In this document: positions 23,393-35,580 of the stretch, one piece after another
Position numbering within the stretch: position 1 is the first letter of the stretch
Layout: every line of letters starts with the position of its first letter
DNA from: Hofstenia miamia
Lineage: Eukaryota > Xenacoelomorpha > Acoela
Assembly: GCA_004352715.1 (NCBI GenBank)
Contig: SCFE01000080.1
Location: 140,489-204,488, forward strand
Direction of reading: 5' to 3'
Length of the DNA stretch: 64,000 nt
Notes under the pieces: model-generated
Database searches by the model: none
What the model saw: only the letters and a program-made list of their open reading frames with translations
Told to the model about the DNA's origin: nothing
Made by a program: the position numbers and the translations under genes

Positions 23393-24760
23393 GTGCTACC
23401 CTATTTGTCTCACTTTTAATTTCTATCTCACATCAAAAAATAGAGGATCTCATTTTCATTGTTATCTCTCATCTCACTATTAAATAGTCTGTAATTGCCA
23501 GACATTCGTACTAGCCAACAGCATGGTATCATCACAGTGTTAGGTTGTAAAAGTGCATGTACATGTTGAACTATGAATGAAAGGTTTATTATTTCCACAT
23601 GCCTAACCATATATGTAACCTAATGGGTCCACAATTCGGACTGGATAGTTGAAAGACCTCCAGGAGCTACATGTCTCCCCATGCTAGAGAAAGCACTCCC
23701 AAATTGTTGCTGATCTTAAGCAATAGTTTTCATATCAATATAATAGATAAAGAAAAATACAATGGTAAAACTGCAGTTGAGAGTAGATAAAATCTATTAA
23801 CCAATCTCTACAGATTTCTCAGTTTTATACAAAAATAGCATTATTACCTGCCTTTGTTTACAAAAAGAGTTGTCTATGTAGTTTAATCATGCTTAATTAT
23901 TCATTCCCTCATAAATTCAATTTGAGCAATAATAATAAGCACCACTGAGGGGACGGCAACTAACAATAGCAACCTAATATCAAAATAAATAAGGTGACGT
24001 CATGATGACGTAAAATACAAAATATAATGAAAGAATAAAATCGAAAAAGTCCCCAAGTGACTCTACATTAGAAATACATAATTTAAATAAAAGTTTAAGT
24101 CAAAATAAAATGTAAACTATGATTTAATTCTACTAACTAGAATGAATAAATATTCACATTTATAAGTGAACAAAAATGGTTAAATCAAACAACAACTTAC
24201 CAATGCTAATATGAGTGAATAAATAACAGGTATTCTGCAATGGTTCAGAAATTATCAGAAATACTTCACCTGAACTGGCTAATTTTTATAAAACTAAATT
24301 TGTCAAATGTTGTACAATCACAGGGTGCTGAGACTACTACTAGCATTGCTAAGGAACTTACTGGCATGGCAGAAGGTTGCAGATGTGACCATTATAGTGA
24401 GTGATCTGCATTCTAACAGAAAAACAGGAGTATCAGTATTTTGCCATTGCAACAGATAACAGTACAGATCCACCATACAGAAATAGACTTCAACAATGAC
24501 CAGCTTGCATGGCATCATGCCAAAGCAGTATCAAGGAAGAAGATTCCAAATATGAAAAAGGTGCTACCCTATTTGTCTCTAGCTGTCAATTTCTAGCTCC
24601 ATAAAACATTTTTATTAGCTCTTATTTCTCAGCTCATGTAATAATAACCACATGTAGTTGCCATGCATTCATGTTAGCCAGCAGCTTATTATCATCAAAG
24701 TGTTAGGTGTTAAGTGTATGTTTGAGTTGCAAACTATCAATATATAGGCAACAGGGTCAC
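23393..24760. repeat. diverged direct repeats (LTR-like?) copy 1
   Basis: 23393-23632 and 24561-24760 both start GTGCTACCCTATTTGTCTC. They share further phrases (GTGTTAGG, GCCAGACATTC versus GCCATGCATTC, TAGCCA-CAGC) and end near GGGTC. They are 1168 bp apart in direct order, so they could be old LTRs around a deleted interior. No primer site or coding was recognised. Confidence 0.35.
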
Positions 24761-27700
24761 TACAACAATTATACTTTAATTCAATTTAGCCAATAAATGC
24801 TTGATCTCTGGTAGAATATAATATGAGAACCATACACTTTTATGTTTAACAGTCCAACTTCAGTGAAAACTTGAGTTTTGTATTAAAATTAATTAATGAG
24901 GTTTTAGAAAGCTTCAATAAATGTAAAGTATGTGATCATACACAGTTGAAGTGATGACAAATTTTCTATGTTACTTATTACAGGAGTCTCAAATAATTGT
25001 TGTTAACTAGTACCTACAGTTGCTTACAAATCTGTAGTTACTTTGAAAAATATTGATAAATAGTTTTCATAAAATACAAATTTTATGAACATTTATATTA
25101 CTGAACTATTAAAATATCAGAAATATTGTAGAGTCACTCAGGGCCTCTCTTTTATTTTATTTTAATTTTAGGCACTCTCAAATTAATTCAGTGCTATTTG
25201 GTTTAATGAATTATTAATTTGTAATCTTTTCAAACTTAAGTTTCAAATTCAGTGATTGTCCCCTCAAGCTTTAGAATACATGTAATTGCTCAGTTAATTT
25301 GCTAGGGAAATGAACTTTTGTAAAAAAAAGTTAATATTTACCTTCTTTTGTAATAAATAGGGAAATCAAATGTTAGCAAATGTCAAATAAATTTCGTTCT
25401 CACTGGATACCATTGCTTTTCTATTATTTTATATTTTACTAACCATTTTAGCTCTGGTATGAATTTTATAATAATGAAATTGTAAGATCCAATCAATTAT
25501 ACATGCACATAACATCACACTATGCAAATATATTATGCTGTTGGCATACATGATTACATGGTAACTACATGTTATTAATATCTATTACTCAAGCTGAGAT
25601 AACAAACATTGAGCTAAACTTGTTGTTATTGAGCTAGAAATTAAACTTGAGACACACAATTAGCACCTTGGATGGTAAGGATGGATTCTGATGATTTGGC
25701 TTCAGTGATGTGCTGTGTAAATTGGTTGCTAGCTGAAATGCCTTCTTGGAAGTAGTATCAGTTCTTTTTTCTACAGTGAAATTGGCAAACTACCAATCTT
25801 CATTTGTTTTGTTAGAGTAAGGGCCACTCTTGGCAATGGTAATTCTTTTACAACCTTGTACAGCTCATTCTGCTAGACGCACCCTACAATTCTAAAATAG
25901 TTTCTTAATGTTGTAATTTTTTAATGATTTAATTTTTTAAATTTGTACATTTTCAAAGTTGAAAATTTTATTTATTAAGTATTTTTAGTTTGGTTTGGGC
26001 TTTGCTCAAATCAATTGGAATGTTCAATTAAGAAATGAAGATTTCATCCCCCAAAAAATTGAATATTATATAATACATTTGGAACTATAAAGATATGATG
26101 TCTCTTGCCTTCAAAACACCATCTGTTCACTAACACATGCTAAGGCATACTAAGGATTTGGAATGCAAGCAAAAAATAAGAATAGAATATTGGAAAATTT
26201 GACTGAATTCACACATTTCAAAGTGTATACATTAACATAAATTTTGAATTGTTTTCAAAAATAATTTACCAGAATAATTTGTTTTACTATTACCACATCC
26301 TCAATGAGGGACCCCCCCCCCTAATACACATGTTAGGTTAGTTACTATCAAATTTACTTACTATTCTAGCAAGGAATATTTCATTTTGTGGCATTGATTT
26401 ATTGTTCACTTTGTTTAACAGAGCATCTGTGTGTACATTGTGTAACAACATACTTTTTTAGAATAGGAGAATTGCTGAATGCCCTAAGGAACAGAAATTT
26501 CTGAAAATTCCAAACCAAAATTAGAAAGTGTCTAAGATGTGCTAGTAGTAATTCAATGCCTGTGTTAGAAATTTTCATCTGAGGCAGAGCTACAGGTTGA
26601 TAGTCATAGCAATTTATCCTATCAAATTATTCTTAATAAAGAGGTTGAAAATAATTTCATTATTGATATTCAATTAACATGCAACATTTTGATAGATTAA
26701 ATCAATTTAAGCTCTAGAAAAATGAACTAATTGCTGTTAATTTTTTTGACTAAAATAGCTAAGAGGTTCAGGCAAACTGCTATAACAAATTGCAAAAATG
26801 AAATACATTCTGAGATCTATTATAACTTCAAATTTAACAGTTTATTTAGGATAAATTGTTGGATCCATCATTGTTAATATTATTATAAAAAATGATTATG
26901 AATTGCTAATAATTTCAAAAATTTTTATCAGTTTGAATGGGAACAATCAATAATATTTTAAAACATTTTTTGATATCACAGCTCCACAAGGATTTCTGAA
27001 GAATTTGATTAGCATTATTTGTTGTAAGTGTTACATATAATCCTAGGCTTCTTAAATTAGTGATTTAATTCCAAGCAGAGCATGACAGAAAAGCATTAGA
27101 AAAGCTTTCCTTTCCAAAAAAACGTGGAAATCTCATTCACCCTAAAAAATTGAGATCTAGTTATGTAAGTTTGTGTTGCTACCCAAAATTGTTTCTAATA
27201 TTTATATTCTGAATTGTGCAACCTATTTTTAAATTTCATTTTTGACCTATTTCCTCAATCAAAGATATTTGTGAATATAGTAGAAATATTTTGATCTATT
27301 CAAACTCTATGTAAAATAGTCGATTTTGATCATATCCCTGAAATTTACACGTTTGATCTTAAATGCTGACTTATTTAAAGCATAATCTATTATATTTGAA
27401 GCATTTTTGAATTCGATTTTAGTTGCTCTGTATATAATGTAAGTTTGTTTGAAGTTTATGTCGAGATAGTTTTATCAGTTTGAAATCTAACTCGTATTTA
27501 ATGATCAATATTGTTCCAATTATTGTTGTTTGGCACATAGAAGTGCATCAATAAAATGTAGTATTATCTATTAGCTAGGTTACAGTCTTGAGAACAGTTG
27601 CTTATGCCTTTTAGATAACCTGATTATTAAATCTTCAACGAAAGGTAGTCTTACATGATGATCTCTGAATTTATATGAACTATCTGTGATGTTCTCTCAT

Positions 27701-28235
27701 ATCACATTTATGTAATTTCATTAAGCGCATGTTATGTTAATGCCTAAAGAATTTATTTGATTTTAGAATTATTTTCATTCAGTGCAATACACTGATTTTG
27801 CCAACTTCAAGCGGTACGTAATGATACTTGAGGTAACCTCAAGTTTAATGCAAGTTTTAAATTGAATAATTTTTTGCTATTTAAAGAATTAAGAATGACA
27901 TCAATTTCAAAATAAATTCTAACTTTGTTTCTCTTACAAATTCAGAAATATTTCATCTTCCTACAAATTTTCTCTTGTTAGGAGAGTTTCTTATTTTTTA
28001 ATATTGTAAAATTTGATTTGTTTGTTCAATATACACATTAATTGTTGGGTATTATCTAGGTGATGTATAAATATCCATACTTTAAGTGCATTTGATTGAA
28101 ATTTCATCGATTTTTGCATTTCTATGCAAGCGTTGGAACATATTGAACATTATATTATTACTGCTTTTGTTTTGCTTATTTTATTTAATGAATTATATTT
28201 AGTGTATGCTTTGAATGTTTAATTAAATAATTTCC

Positions 28236-29588
28236 ATGTCCTCTAACCAACCTGAATCATCTGCAGAATTAAAATATGGGGCAGTCTTCATTCCTGGAAA
28301 AGAATTTAAGGTATTGTTTATTGATTGAAATATATCGGATAAGTAAATTACTTTGATAAACTATTGCTCTTTGTCCATGAGGTAAACTACACTTTTGATT
28401 TTTTACGTAATAATGTTTTTGAGTATTGAAAAATGTTTAAGCATTCGTTAAATGTGTGATAAATATAAGTTAAGAATAATTGAAATTTAAAATCATTATA
28501 AATTGTCGTTGAGTCGTTTGGGTTGGCTACAACAGTATTTGAAATAGATCTTATAGAACTATTAAACTACCAGTAGTAAACAGAATAACGATAACATTAT
28601 AATTTTTTTGAGTCTTGTGTGCAATCAAGGTACGCACGGCGATTACTTGTTTGTTTAGTATGATTAGATAAGCTCAATGGAGTAATCTGGTTTCATTATT
28701 ATATGAATAAATATTGACAGTTAAATGCAATTAGGTGCATTTTCAACATTGCTAAATTTCTAGTTTCAGATTTTCTTTTAAATTTAGTGTGTTGCGATAT
28801 GAATTATTACTTTATTTCACATTAGGTTTTTTGGGCTTTGCCATTTTAACTATTTCATTAATAGTAAAGCTTTTTGGAAGTTCACAACTCGTAAACCAAT
28901 TTACAATTATAACTATTAACTGCTCATATTAACAGTGTTATGCTGCGGCATGTAATTGTCCACAGCACTGTGTTTTATTGTAGAAATTTGATTGGGCATA
29001 GTGTAAGTCGCATTTAATTCAACTTTCACATATTCACATTTTAGTAATATTGTAGTGTCACAGTTATCGTGAACAATAATTCTATCTACCATTTTTTAAC
29101 GGCTATAATTAGAATAGTTCAATACAGTTAGGGTTAAATAGTGTAAAATAGAAATTTTATTTATGGTAGAAGAATTTATTAATATATGGCTAATGAATAA
29201 TACTAAATTCGAATTAATTCTATTTGTAATACTTGTCTTTTGTAGAAAGAGGAGGTATATATTTTCTAATTTGTTGCTTTATGTTCTTGTCCACATTTGT
29301 TGTCGTTCAAACGTTTTGTGCTTTAACTTACAATTTCATCATTTATTTTAGCCTGTGCATTACACACCTCCAAAGGAAGTATACCCAGAATACCAAAAAT
29401 TGTTGCATCGTCCCGAATTTTTAATGCATGCTGGCAACATTGTGGACCATGTTAAGGACATTGTTCAAGATCTTACAACAAACCCTGCCGTATTTGATGA
29501 AAATGTGCAGTATTTAATAGATCTATTAAATGCCTCTCCTGAAGCTGAAGGATATGCATTTGCCATTGCCGAATTAATTGTTCAATGG
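28236..29588 (+). pseudogene. PAIP1: PAIP1 exons 1-2, orphan duplicate (copy 1)
   Basis: Exon 1 (28236-28310, 25 codons) and exon 2 (29352-29588, 79 codons) are base-identical to the pair at 43634-43708 and 44750-44986. Donor GTATTG and acceptor TTTTAG flank the intron, and exon 2 ends at a GTAAAC donor. Exon 1-2 encode the PAM2-like motif and the start of the MIF4G-like domain. No exons 3-9 follow before the next copy, so this pair cannot make full PAIP1 unless it splices over 14 kb to the downstream exons. The simplest reading is a second haplotype placed in series by the assembler; a real partial duplication would also look like this. Confidence 0.75.
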
Positions 29589-29967
29589 GTAAACTGTTTT
29601 TCACAATTCTAAGCGTGCAATGCTTGTAGCTTAAATAAAAATTTCTGAAAAAACTGTTAATATGCTTAGCAAAAGTTGGGTTATACATGTATATATTTAA
29701 ATTCAAACCTTCGCATTTTATTAGTTTATGCTTAACTGCAGCTATGTAGTGAGAGCATCTGAGTGTAATTATATTTTATTGAATTGCGTCTTTAAATTTT
29801 TTGCAATTTAAGGCCTCTACGGAAGTATGTGACAGTATTTCTTAAATTAGATAGAAATAGGAATGTATGTTTTAATTGCAAAAATATTAACAGTCAATTT
29901 TGATAGGGAGGCTTAAATGAACCAAGCGAAAATCCTCAATATTGTGGTCGTTTCATATATATATATA
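29589..29967. repeat. start of PAIP1 intron 2 (copy 1), ending in AT repeat
   Basis: Matches 44987-45365 and stops inside the same AT microsatellite, where copy 2 continues into a mariner element. The break point thus coincides with a simple repeat. Confidence 0.8.
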
Positions 29968-30967
29968 NNNNNNNNNNNNNNNNNNNNNNNNNNNNNNNNN
30001 NNNNNNNNNNNNNNNNNNNNNNNNNNNNNNNNNNNNNNNNNNNNNNNNNNNNNNNNNNNNNNNNNNNNNNNNNNNNNNNNNNNNNNNNNNNNNNNNNNNN
30101 NNNNNNNNNNNNNNNNNNNNNNNNNNNNNNNNNNNNNNNNNNNNNNNNNNNNNNNNNNNNNNNNNNNNNNNNNNNNNNNNNNNNNNNNNNNNNNNNNNNN
30201 NNNNNNNNNNNNNNNNNNNNNNNNNNNNNNNNNNNNNNNNNNNNNNNNNNNNNNNNNNNNNNNNNNNNNNNNNNNNNNNNNNNNNNNNNNNNNNNNNNNN
30301 NNNNNNNNNNNNNNNNNNNNNNNNNNNNNNNNNNNNNNNNNNNNNNNNNNNNNNNNNNNNNNNNNNNNNNNNNNNNNNNNNNNNNNNNNNNNNNNNNNNN
30401 NNNNNNNNNNNNNNNNNNNNNNNNNNNNNNNNNNNNNNNNNNNNNNNNNNNNNNNNNNNNNNNNNNNNNNNNNNNNNNNNNNNNNNNNNNNNNNNNNNNN
30501 NNNNNNNNNNNNNNNNNNNNNNNNNNNNNNNNNNNNNNNNNNNNNNNNNNNNNNNNNNNNNNNNNNNNNNNNNNNNNNNNNNNNNNNNNNNNNNNNNNNN
30601 NNNNNNNNNNNNNNNNNNNNNNNNNNNNNNNNNNNNNNNNNNNNNNNNNNNNNNNNNNNNNNNNNNNNNNNNNNNNNNNNNNNNNNNNNNNNNNNNNNNN
30701 NNNNNNNNNNNNNNNNNNNNNNNNNNNNNNNNNNNNNNNNNNNNNNNNNNNNNNNNNNNNNNNNNNNNNNNNNNNNNNNNNNNNNNNNNNNNNNNNNNNN
30801 NNNNNNNNNNNNNNNNNNNNNNNNNNNNNNNNNNNNNNNNNNNNNNNNNNNNNNNNNNNNNNNNNNNNNNNNNNNNNNNNNNNNNNNNNNNNNNNNNNNN
30901 NNNNNNNNNNNNNNNNNNNNNNNNNNNNNNNNNNNNNNNNNNNNNNNNNNNNNNNNNNNNNNNNNNN
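29968..30967. other. assembly gap (1000 N) between the two copies
   Basis: Exactly 1000 N. The next contig begins in the middle of sequence already seen at 15608. Confidence 0.95.
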
Positions 30968-31886
30968 TTACTGCATAAACTGATGAATTATATGTTATAT
31001 TTGTAAAATTTTATGAAAAAAACGTTCAATTTGCAATATTGATCAAGAAACCAGTCTTTAAGTATTCTTTAAAAAGAGAAACTGATGTCATATTTAGATT
31101 ATACAGATCTGAAATTACTTCAATTTATTAATCTTTAGTAGTTGAATTGTGAAATTTTGTGTTATGCATTGGTAGCTTTCCTGGCTTTGAAATATTTGAT
31201 CTTTTCTATTTTGAATTACTATCATTTCCCATGGTGCTAATCTTTTTTTATAGATCTCATCAACAGATTTATTCAATAGTCATTCAGATATTGTCCTGTC
31301 AAAGTTACTATAACACATTGGCCACTATGTACAAGGCTTGGGTAAACTGGGTGTATTCCAACTATCGACTTTTATCACAGATTTTAGTCGAAAATGCAAT
31401 TATTTTCGTTTAGTTTGGCGATTTTTTATCATCCGATCTTTTATCAGAAAAATGAGAGTTGGAATAGCGTTCAGACTATTGATTTTTTATCAGATGATAA
31501 ATTATCATCTTTTGATTACCTGCAAAGGTGTGTTCCCACTATCGACTTTTATCATCTGTCAAGAAATCAGTGATAAAAGTCGATAGCCTGAACACTCTAT
31601 TTGTTTTTTTATCACCTGATAAAATTTAATAGTCTGAATGCTCCGTTCGATTTTTTGTAAAAACAGGTAAATTATTGTCATCTGATAATTTATCAGCTTA
31701 TAAAAGTCAATAGTCTGAATGGTGCTAAAACTAGTTGAATAGTTACTTGAAACTAATTGCTTACTTCTCAAGTAGGGAACAGATTTCCAAAACGTAAATT
31801 ATTGTCATTGAAATATTTCAACTTTATATTGATTATTCTGCTGTATAGCAGCTAAAAGCAGCACTTTTAAATTATCGCAATTGTTA
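30968..31886. repeat. duplicated segment, copy 2, left block
   Basis: About 99% match to 15608-16526, no indels seen. Includes fold-back element copy 2 at 31345-31724. Unlike copy 1, the sequence continues past 31886 into a second, inverted fold-back unit. Confidence 0.9.
31345..31724. mobile_element. fold-back repeat element, copy 2
   Basis: Same as 15985-16364 with a few substitutions. One of its terminal TGATAAAAGTCGATA units has changed to TTATAAAAGTCAATA near 31697. Confidence 0.6.
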
Positions 31887-31989
31887 TTCATTAACGTGAT
31901 AATTTGAATGATCCAAAATATGCAAGTATTGTTTACATTCTAATTGAACAGATGTTGCTATTTTTCTCACTGTCAACCAAAACATAATT

Positions 31990-32185
31990 GGAGTTGTTAT
32001 TTCGTTCAGACGACCGATTTTTTATCAGATGATAATTTATCATCTGATAAAAAATCGATAGTCTGAACGCTCTTCCAACTCCGGGTTTTCTGATAAAATA
32101 TCGGATGATAAAAAATCGCCAATGTGAATGAAAATAATTGCATTTTCGACTAAAATCTGCTGATAAAAGTCGATAATGGGAAAAC
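31990..32185 (-). mobile_element. fold-back repeat element, third copy, inverted and cut by gap
   Basis: Reverse complement reproduces the left part of the element at 15985: TATCGACTTTTATCA, then TTTTAGTCGAAAATGCAATT, then GGCGATTTTTTATCATCCGA. It contains a perfect hairpin at 32015-32057, with 20-bp arms CGATTTTTTATCAGATGATA and its complement and a 3-base loop. The hairpin extends imperfectly outward through GTTCAGAC/GTCTGAAC. Confidence 0.65.
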
Positions 32186-32221
32186 ACCTTAAGAAAAATA
32201 ACAACATCTGTTTATTGATTG

Positions 32222-33221
32222 NNNNNNNNNNNNNNNNNNNNNNNNNNNNNNNNNNNNNNNNNNNNNNNNNNNNNNNNNNNNNNNNNNNNNNNNNNNNNNN
32301 NNNNNNNNNNNNNNNNNNNNNNNNNNNNNNNNNNNNNNNNNNNNNNNNNNNNNNNNNNNNNNNNNNNNNNNNNNNNNNNNNNNNNNNNNNNNNNNNNNNN
32401 NNNNNNNNNNNNNNNNNNNNNNNNNNNNNNNNNNNNNNNNNNNNNNNNNNNNNNNNNNNNNNNNNNNNNNNNNNNNNNNNNNNNNNNNNNNNNNNNNNNN
32501 NNNNNNNNNNNNNNNNNNNNNNNNNNNNNNNNNNNNNNNNNNNNNNNNNNNNNNNNNNNNNNNNNNNNNNNNNNNNNNNNNNNNNNNNNNNNNNNNNNNN
32601 NNNNNNNNNNNNNNNNNNNNNNNNNNNNNNNNNNNNNNNNNNNNNNNNNNNNNNNNNNNNNNNNNNNNNNNNNNNNNNNNNNNNNNNNNNNNNNNNNNNN
32701 NNNNNNNNNNNNNNNNNNNNNNNNNNNNNNNNNNNNNNNNNNNNNNNNNNNNNNNNNNNNNNNNNNNNNNNNNNNNNNNNNNNNNNNNNNNNNNNNNNNN
32801 NNNNNNNNNNNNNNNNNNNNNNNNNNNNNNNNNNNNNNNNNNNNNNNNNNNNNNNNNNNNNNNNNNNNNNNNNNNNNNNNNNNNNNNNNNNNNNNNNNNN
32901 NNNNNNNNNNNNNNNNNNNNNNNNNNNNNNNNNNNNNNNNNNNNNNNNNNNNNNNNNNNNNNNNNNNNNNNNNNNNNNNNNNNNNNNNNNNNNNNNNNNN
33001 NNNNNNNNNNNNNNNNNNNNNNNNNNNNNNNNNNNNNNNNNNNNNNNNNNNNNNNNNNNNNNNNNNNNNNNNNNNNNNNNNNNNNNNNNNNNNNNNNNNN
33101 NNNNNNNNNNNNNNNNNNNNNNNNNNNNNNNNNNNNNNNNNNNNNNNNNNNNNNNNNNNNNNNNNNNNNNNNNNNNNNNNNNNNNNNNNNNNNNNNNNNN
33201 NNNNNNNNNNNNNNNNNNNNN
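32222..33221. other. assembly gap (1000 N)
   Basis: Exactly 1000 N between the fold-back unit and the Maverick polymerase fragment. Confidence 0.95.
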
Positions 33222-34250
33222 CCTGGTTTAATGGAATTTTTCTGGTTAATGCATCTTTCCAGTGCTCCAAATCTGGGAGGTCCAACTCGTTAAATTTATC
33301 AAAGCTGTCAAACCACGTAAAAGGGAATACACCTTTACCATGTGAAAACGCCTCTGCTTTTTGTTTCCCCATACCATCATTTAAAAATTTATACTTGTCC
33401 ACTCCAATATTTTTCGTAAGTTTTGACAGACTATCACTTATAAACCAGTAACTGTCTAAAAACCAGAGTTCTTTGTATATCGCCTTGAAATTTCCTTTTT
33501 TATTGATATACCCATCAACTGGCACCATTAAACTTAACGACAGAAAAACCTCACTTGTACATGGTATGCATGACACTTTTTCTCTGTCTTTCATCTTCAA
33601 ACTTTTCAATAAAATATGCATATCATATTTACTACCATTGTGCATGAAAATCAGGGTAAATTGCGGGCTTTGATTTAAAATATTGCAACTATTGTGCGCT
33701 ATGCCTCTTATTTCTCTGGTGAAATGACAATGGTCCACTACTTTAACATCGCCATGTGCAAACACTTTTTTACAAAATATACATTTTGTTGCTGATGTCA
33801 ACATGAGTTTCCTCTGCTCCTCTGATATTACTAGCTCGCAATAACGTTGTTTCATCTTGTAGGACTGTTTTGCCAATTCCCGCAAATGATTCCATCCATG
33901 GTCCATACATTGTTCGCCCGTATAAATCTCACATGTTAATAGCTTGTCCACGCTACTTGTCGCCACACAGACACCTGATGGAATTTGCTTTACATCTTGA
34001 ATGGTATAGCTTGAGGAAGGGTTTGGTTGAACACTCTGGACTTTTCTGGAAATTGCCTCTATGTCCAGAGTGCCAACCACAGGAACGTGGTTCTGTGCTT
34101 GATATGCCTTAAAATTAATTTTGTCTGTTTGACTCGGAAAAGTAATGTTTGGCTCAGGTACCCCACCACATTTATTTTCATGCTTCTCCAAATTTTCTCT
34201 TGTTGTAAACCCAGATAAGCATTTTGGGCAAAAGAAATCTCATTCTCTAT
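33222..34250 (-). pseudogene. Maverick/Polinton-type DNA polymerase B, N-terminal part
   Basis: Minus strand, about 340 residues running open into the gap. In order: a C2H2-like finger (CPKCLSGFTTRENLEKHENKC); an endonuclease-VII-like zinc motif (CIFCKKVF, then VVDHCHFTREIRGIAHNSCN); the ExoII-like HNGSKYDMHILL of a family-B polymerase proofreading domain; and LDSYWFISDSLSKL and KGVFPFTWFDSFDKF further on. This domain order is typical of protein-primed PolB of Maverick/Polinton transposons. The palm and polymerase motifs would be in the gap. A stop codon just upstream of the finger and lack of a clear start suggest decay at the N-terminus. No integrase, capsid or ATPase gene is visible here. 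Confidence 0.8.
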
Positions 34251-34580
34251 TCTTGAAAAATCAAAGACATGCATTTAAATTTGTAATTGCAAGATAGTGA
34301 CTTTTTTCCCCGTCTTAAATTAATAATAAATTCACCGTCTTCTGATGATGGTATGGCGACATGTAAGCTGGCACAAGACAATGACCATTAATTAGTGAGT
34401 ATATGTTCATGTTTATAGTATTCCAAGCTTCAAAAATGCAAACATCGTTTATTGACAATGGAAACCTTTGTATTTTAACTCGGGGAGAAATTTATTCATT
34501 CGTGTGATTTGGCAACGATCTTTAATTTCTGGGTGAAGGCAAGCTAGGATGGAATATACGAAACACAAGTTGGATTGTCC
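34251..34580. other. non-coding end of the Maverick contig
   Basis: Nothing recognised between the polymerase N-terminus and the next gap. Confidence 0.5.
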
Positions 34581-35580
34581 NNNNNNNNNNNNNNNNNNNN
34601 NNNNNNNNNNNNNNNNNNNNNNNNNNNNNNNNNNNNNNNNNNNNNNNNNNNNNNNNNNNNNNNNNNNNNNNNNNNNNNNNNNNNNNNNNNNNNNNNNNNN
34701 NNNNNNNNNNNNNNNNNNNNNNNNNNNNNNNNNNNNNNNNNNNNNNNNNNNNNNNNNNNNNNNNNNNNNNNNNNNNNNNNNNNNNNNNNNNNNNNNNNNN
34801 NNNNNNNNNNNNNNNNNNNNNNNNNNNNNNNNNNNNNNNNNNNNNNNNNNNNNNNNNNNNNNNNNNNNNNNNNNNNNNNNNNNNNNNNNNNNNNNNNNNN
34901 NNNNNNNNNNNNNNNNNNNNNNNNNNNNNNNNNNNNNNNNNNNNNNNNNNNNNNNNNNNNNNNNNNNNNNNNNNNNNNNNNNNNNNNNNNNNNNNNNNNN
35001 NNNNNNNNNNNNNNNNNNNNNNNNNNNNNNNNNNNNNNNNNNNNNNNNNNNNNNNNNNNNNNNNNNNNNNNNNNNNNNNNNNNNNNNNNNNNNNNNNNNN
35101 NNNNNNNNNNNNNNNNNNNNNNNNNNNNNNNNNNNNNNNNNNNNNNNNNNNNNNNNNNNNNNNNNNNNNNNNNNNNNNNNNNNNNNNNNNNNNNNNNNNN
35201 NNNNNNNNNNNNNNNNNNNNNNNNNNNNNNNNNNNNNNNNNNNNNNNNNNNNNNNNNNNNNNNNNNNNNNNNNNNNNNNNNNNNNNNNNNNNNNNNNNNN
35301 NNNNNNNNNNNNNNNNNNNNNNNNNNNNNNNNNNNNNNNNNNNNNNNNNNNNNNNNNNNNNNNNNNNNNNNNNNNNNNNNNNNNNNNNNNNNNNNNNNNN
35401 NNNNNNNNNNNNNNNNNNNNNNNNNNNNNNNNNNNNNNNNNNNNNNNNNNNNNNNNNNNNNNNNNNNNNNNNNNNNNNNNNNNNNNNNNNNNNNNNNNNN
35501 NNNNNNNNNNNNNNNNNNNNNNNNNNNNNNNNNNNNNNNNNNNNNNNNNNNNNNNNNNNNNNNNNNNNNNNNNNNNNNNN
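34581..35580. other. assembly gap (1000 N)
   Basis: Exactly 1000 N. Sequence resumes at the same base as after the gap in copy 1 (20183). Confidence 0.95.

Larger units (their letters stand above)
22092..28235. other. long non-coding stretch upstream of PAIP1 exon 1, copy 1
   Basis: No gene recognised in about 6 kb. It holds a diverged direct-repeat pair (23393-23632 and 24561-24760), a YY1-like site with a tiny ORF (22738-22776), and a TGACGTCA palindrome at about 23996. It is repeated with minor differences at 37490-43633. Confidence 0.5.

Noticed and set aside
23990-24010. CRE-like TGACGTCA palindrome as a PAIP1 regulator
   Set aside because: A single short palindrome more than 4 kb from exon 1 is not enough evidence.
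29163-29424. Overlapping plus-strand ORFs upstream of PAIP1 exon 2
   Set aside because: Hydrophobic readings of the T-rich intron tract; the supported exon begins at 29352 in a frame fixed by splicing.
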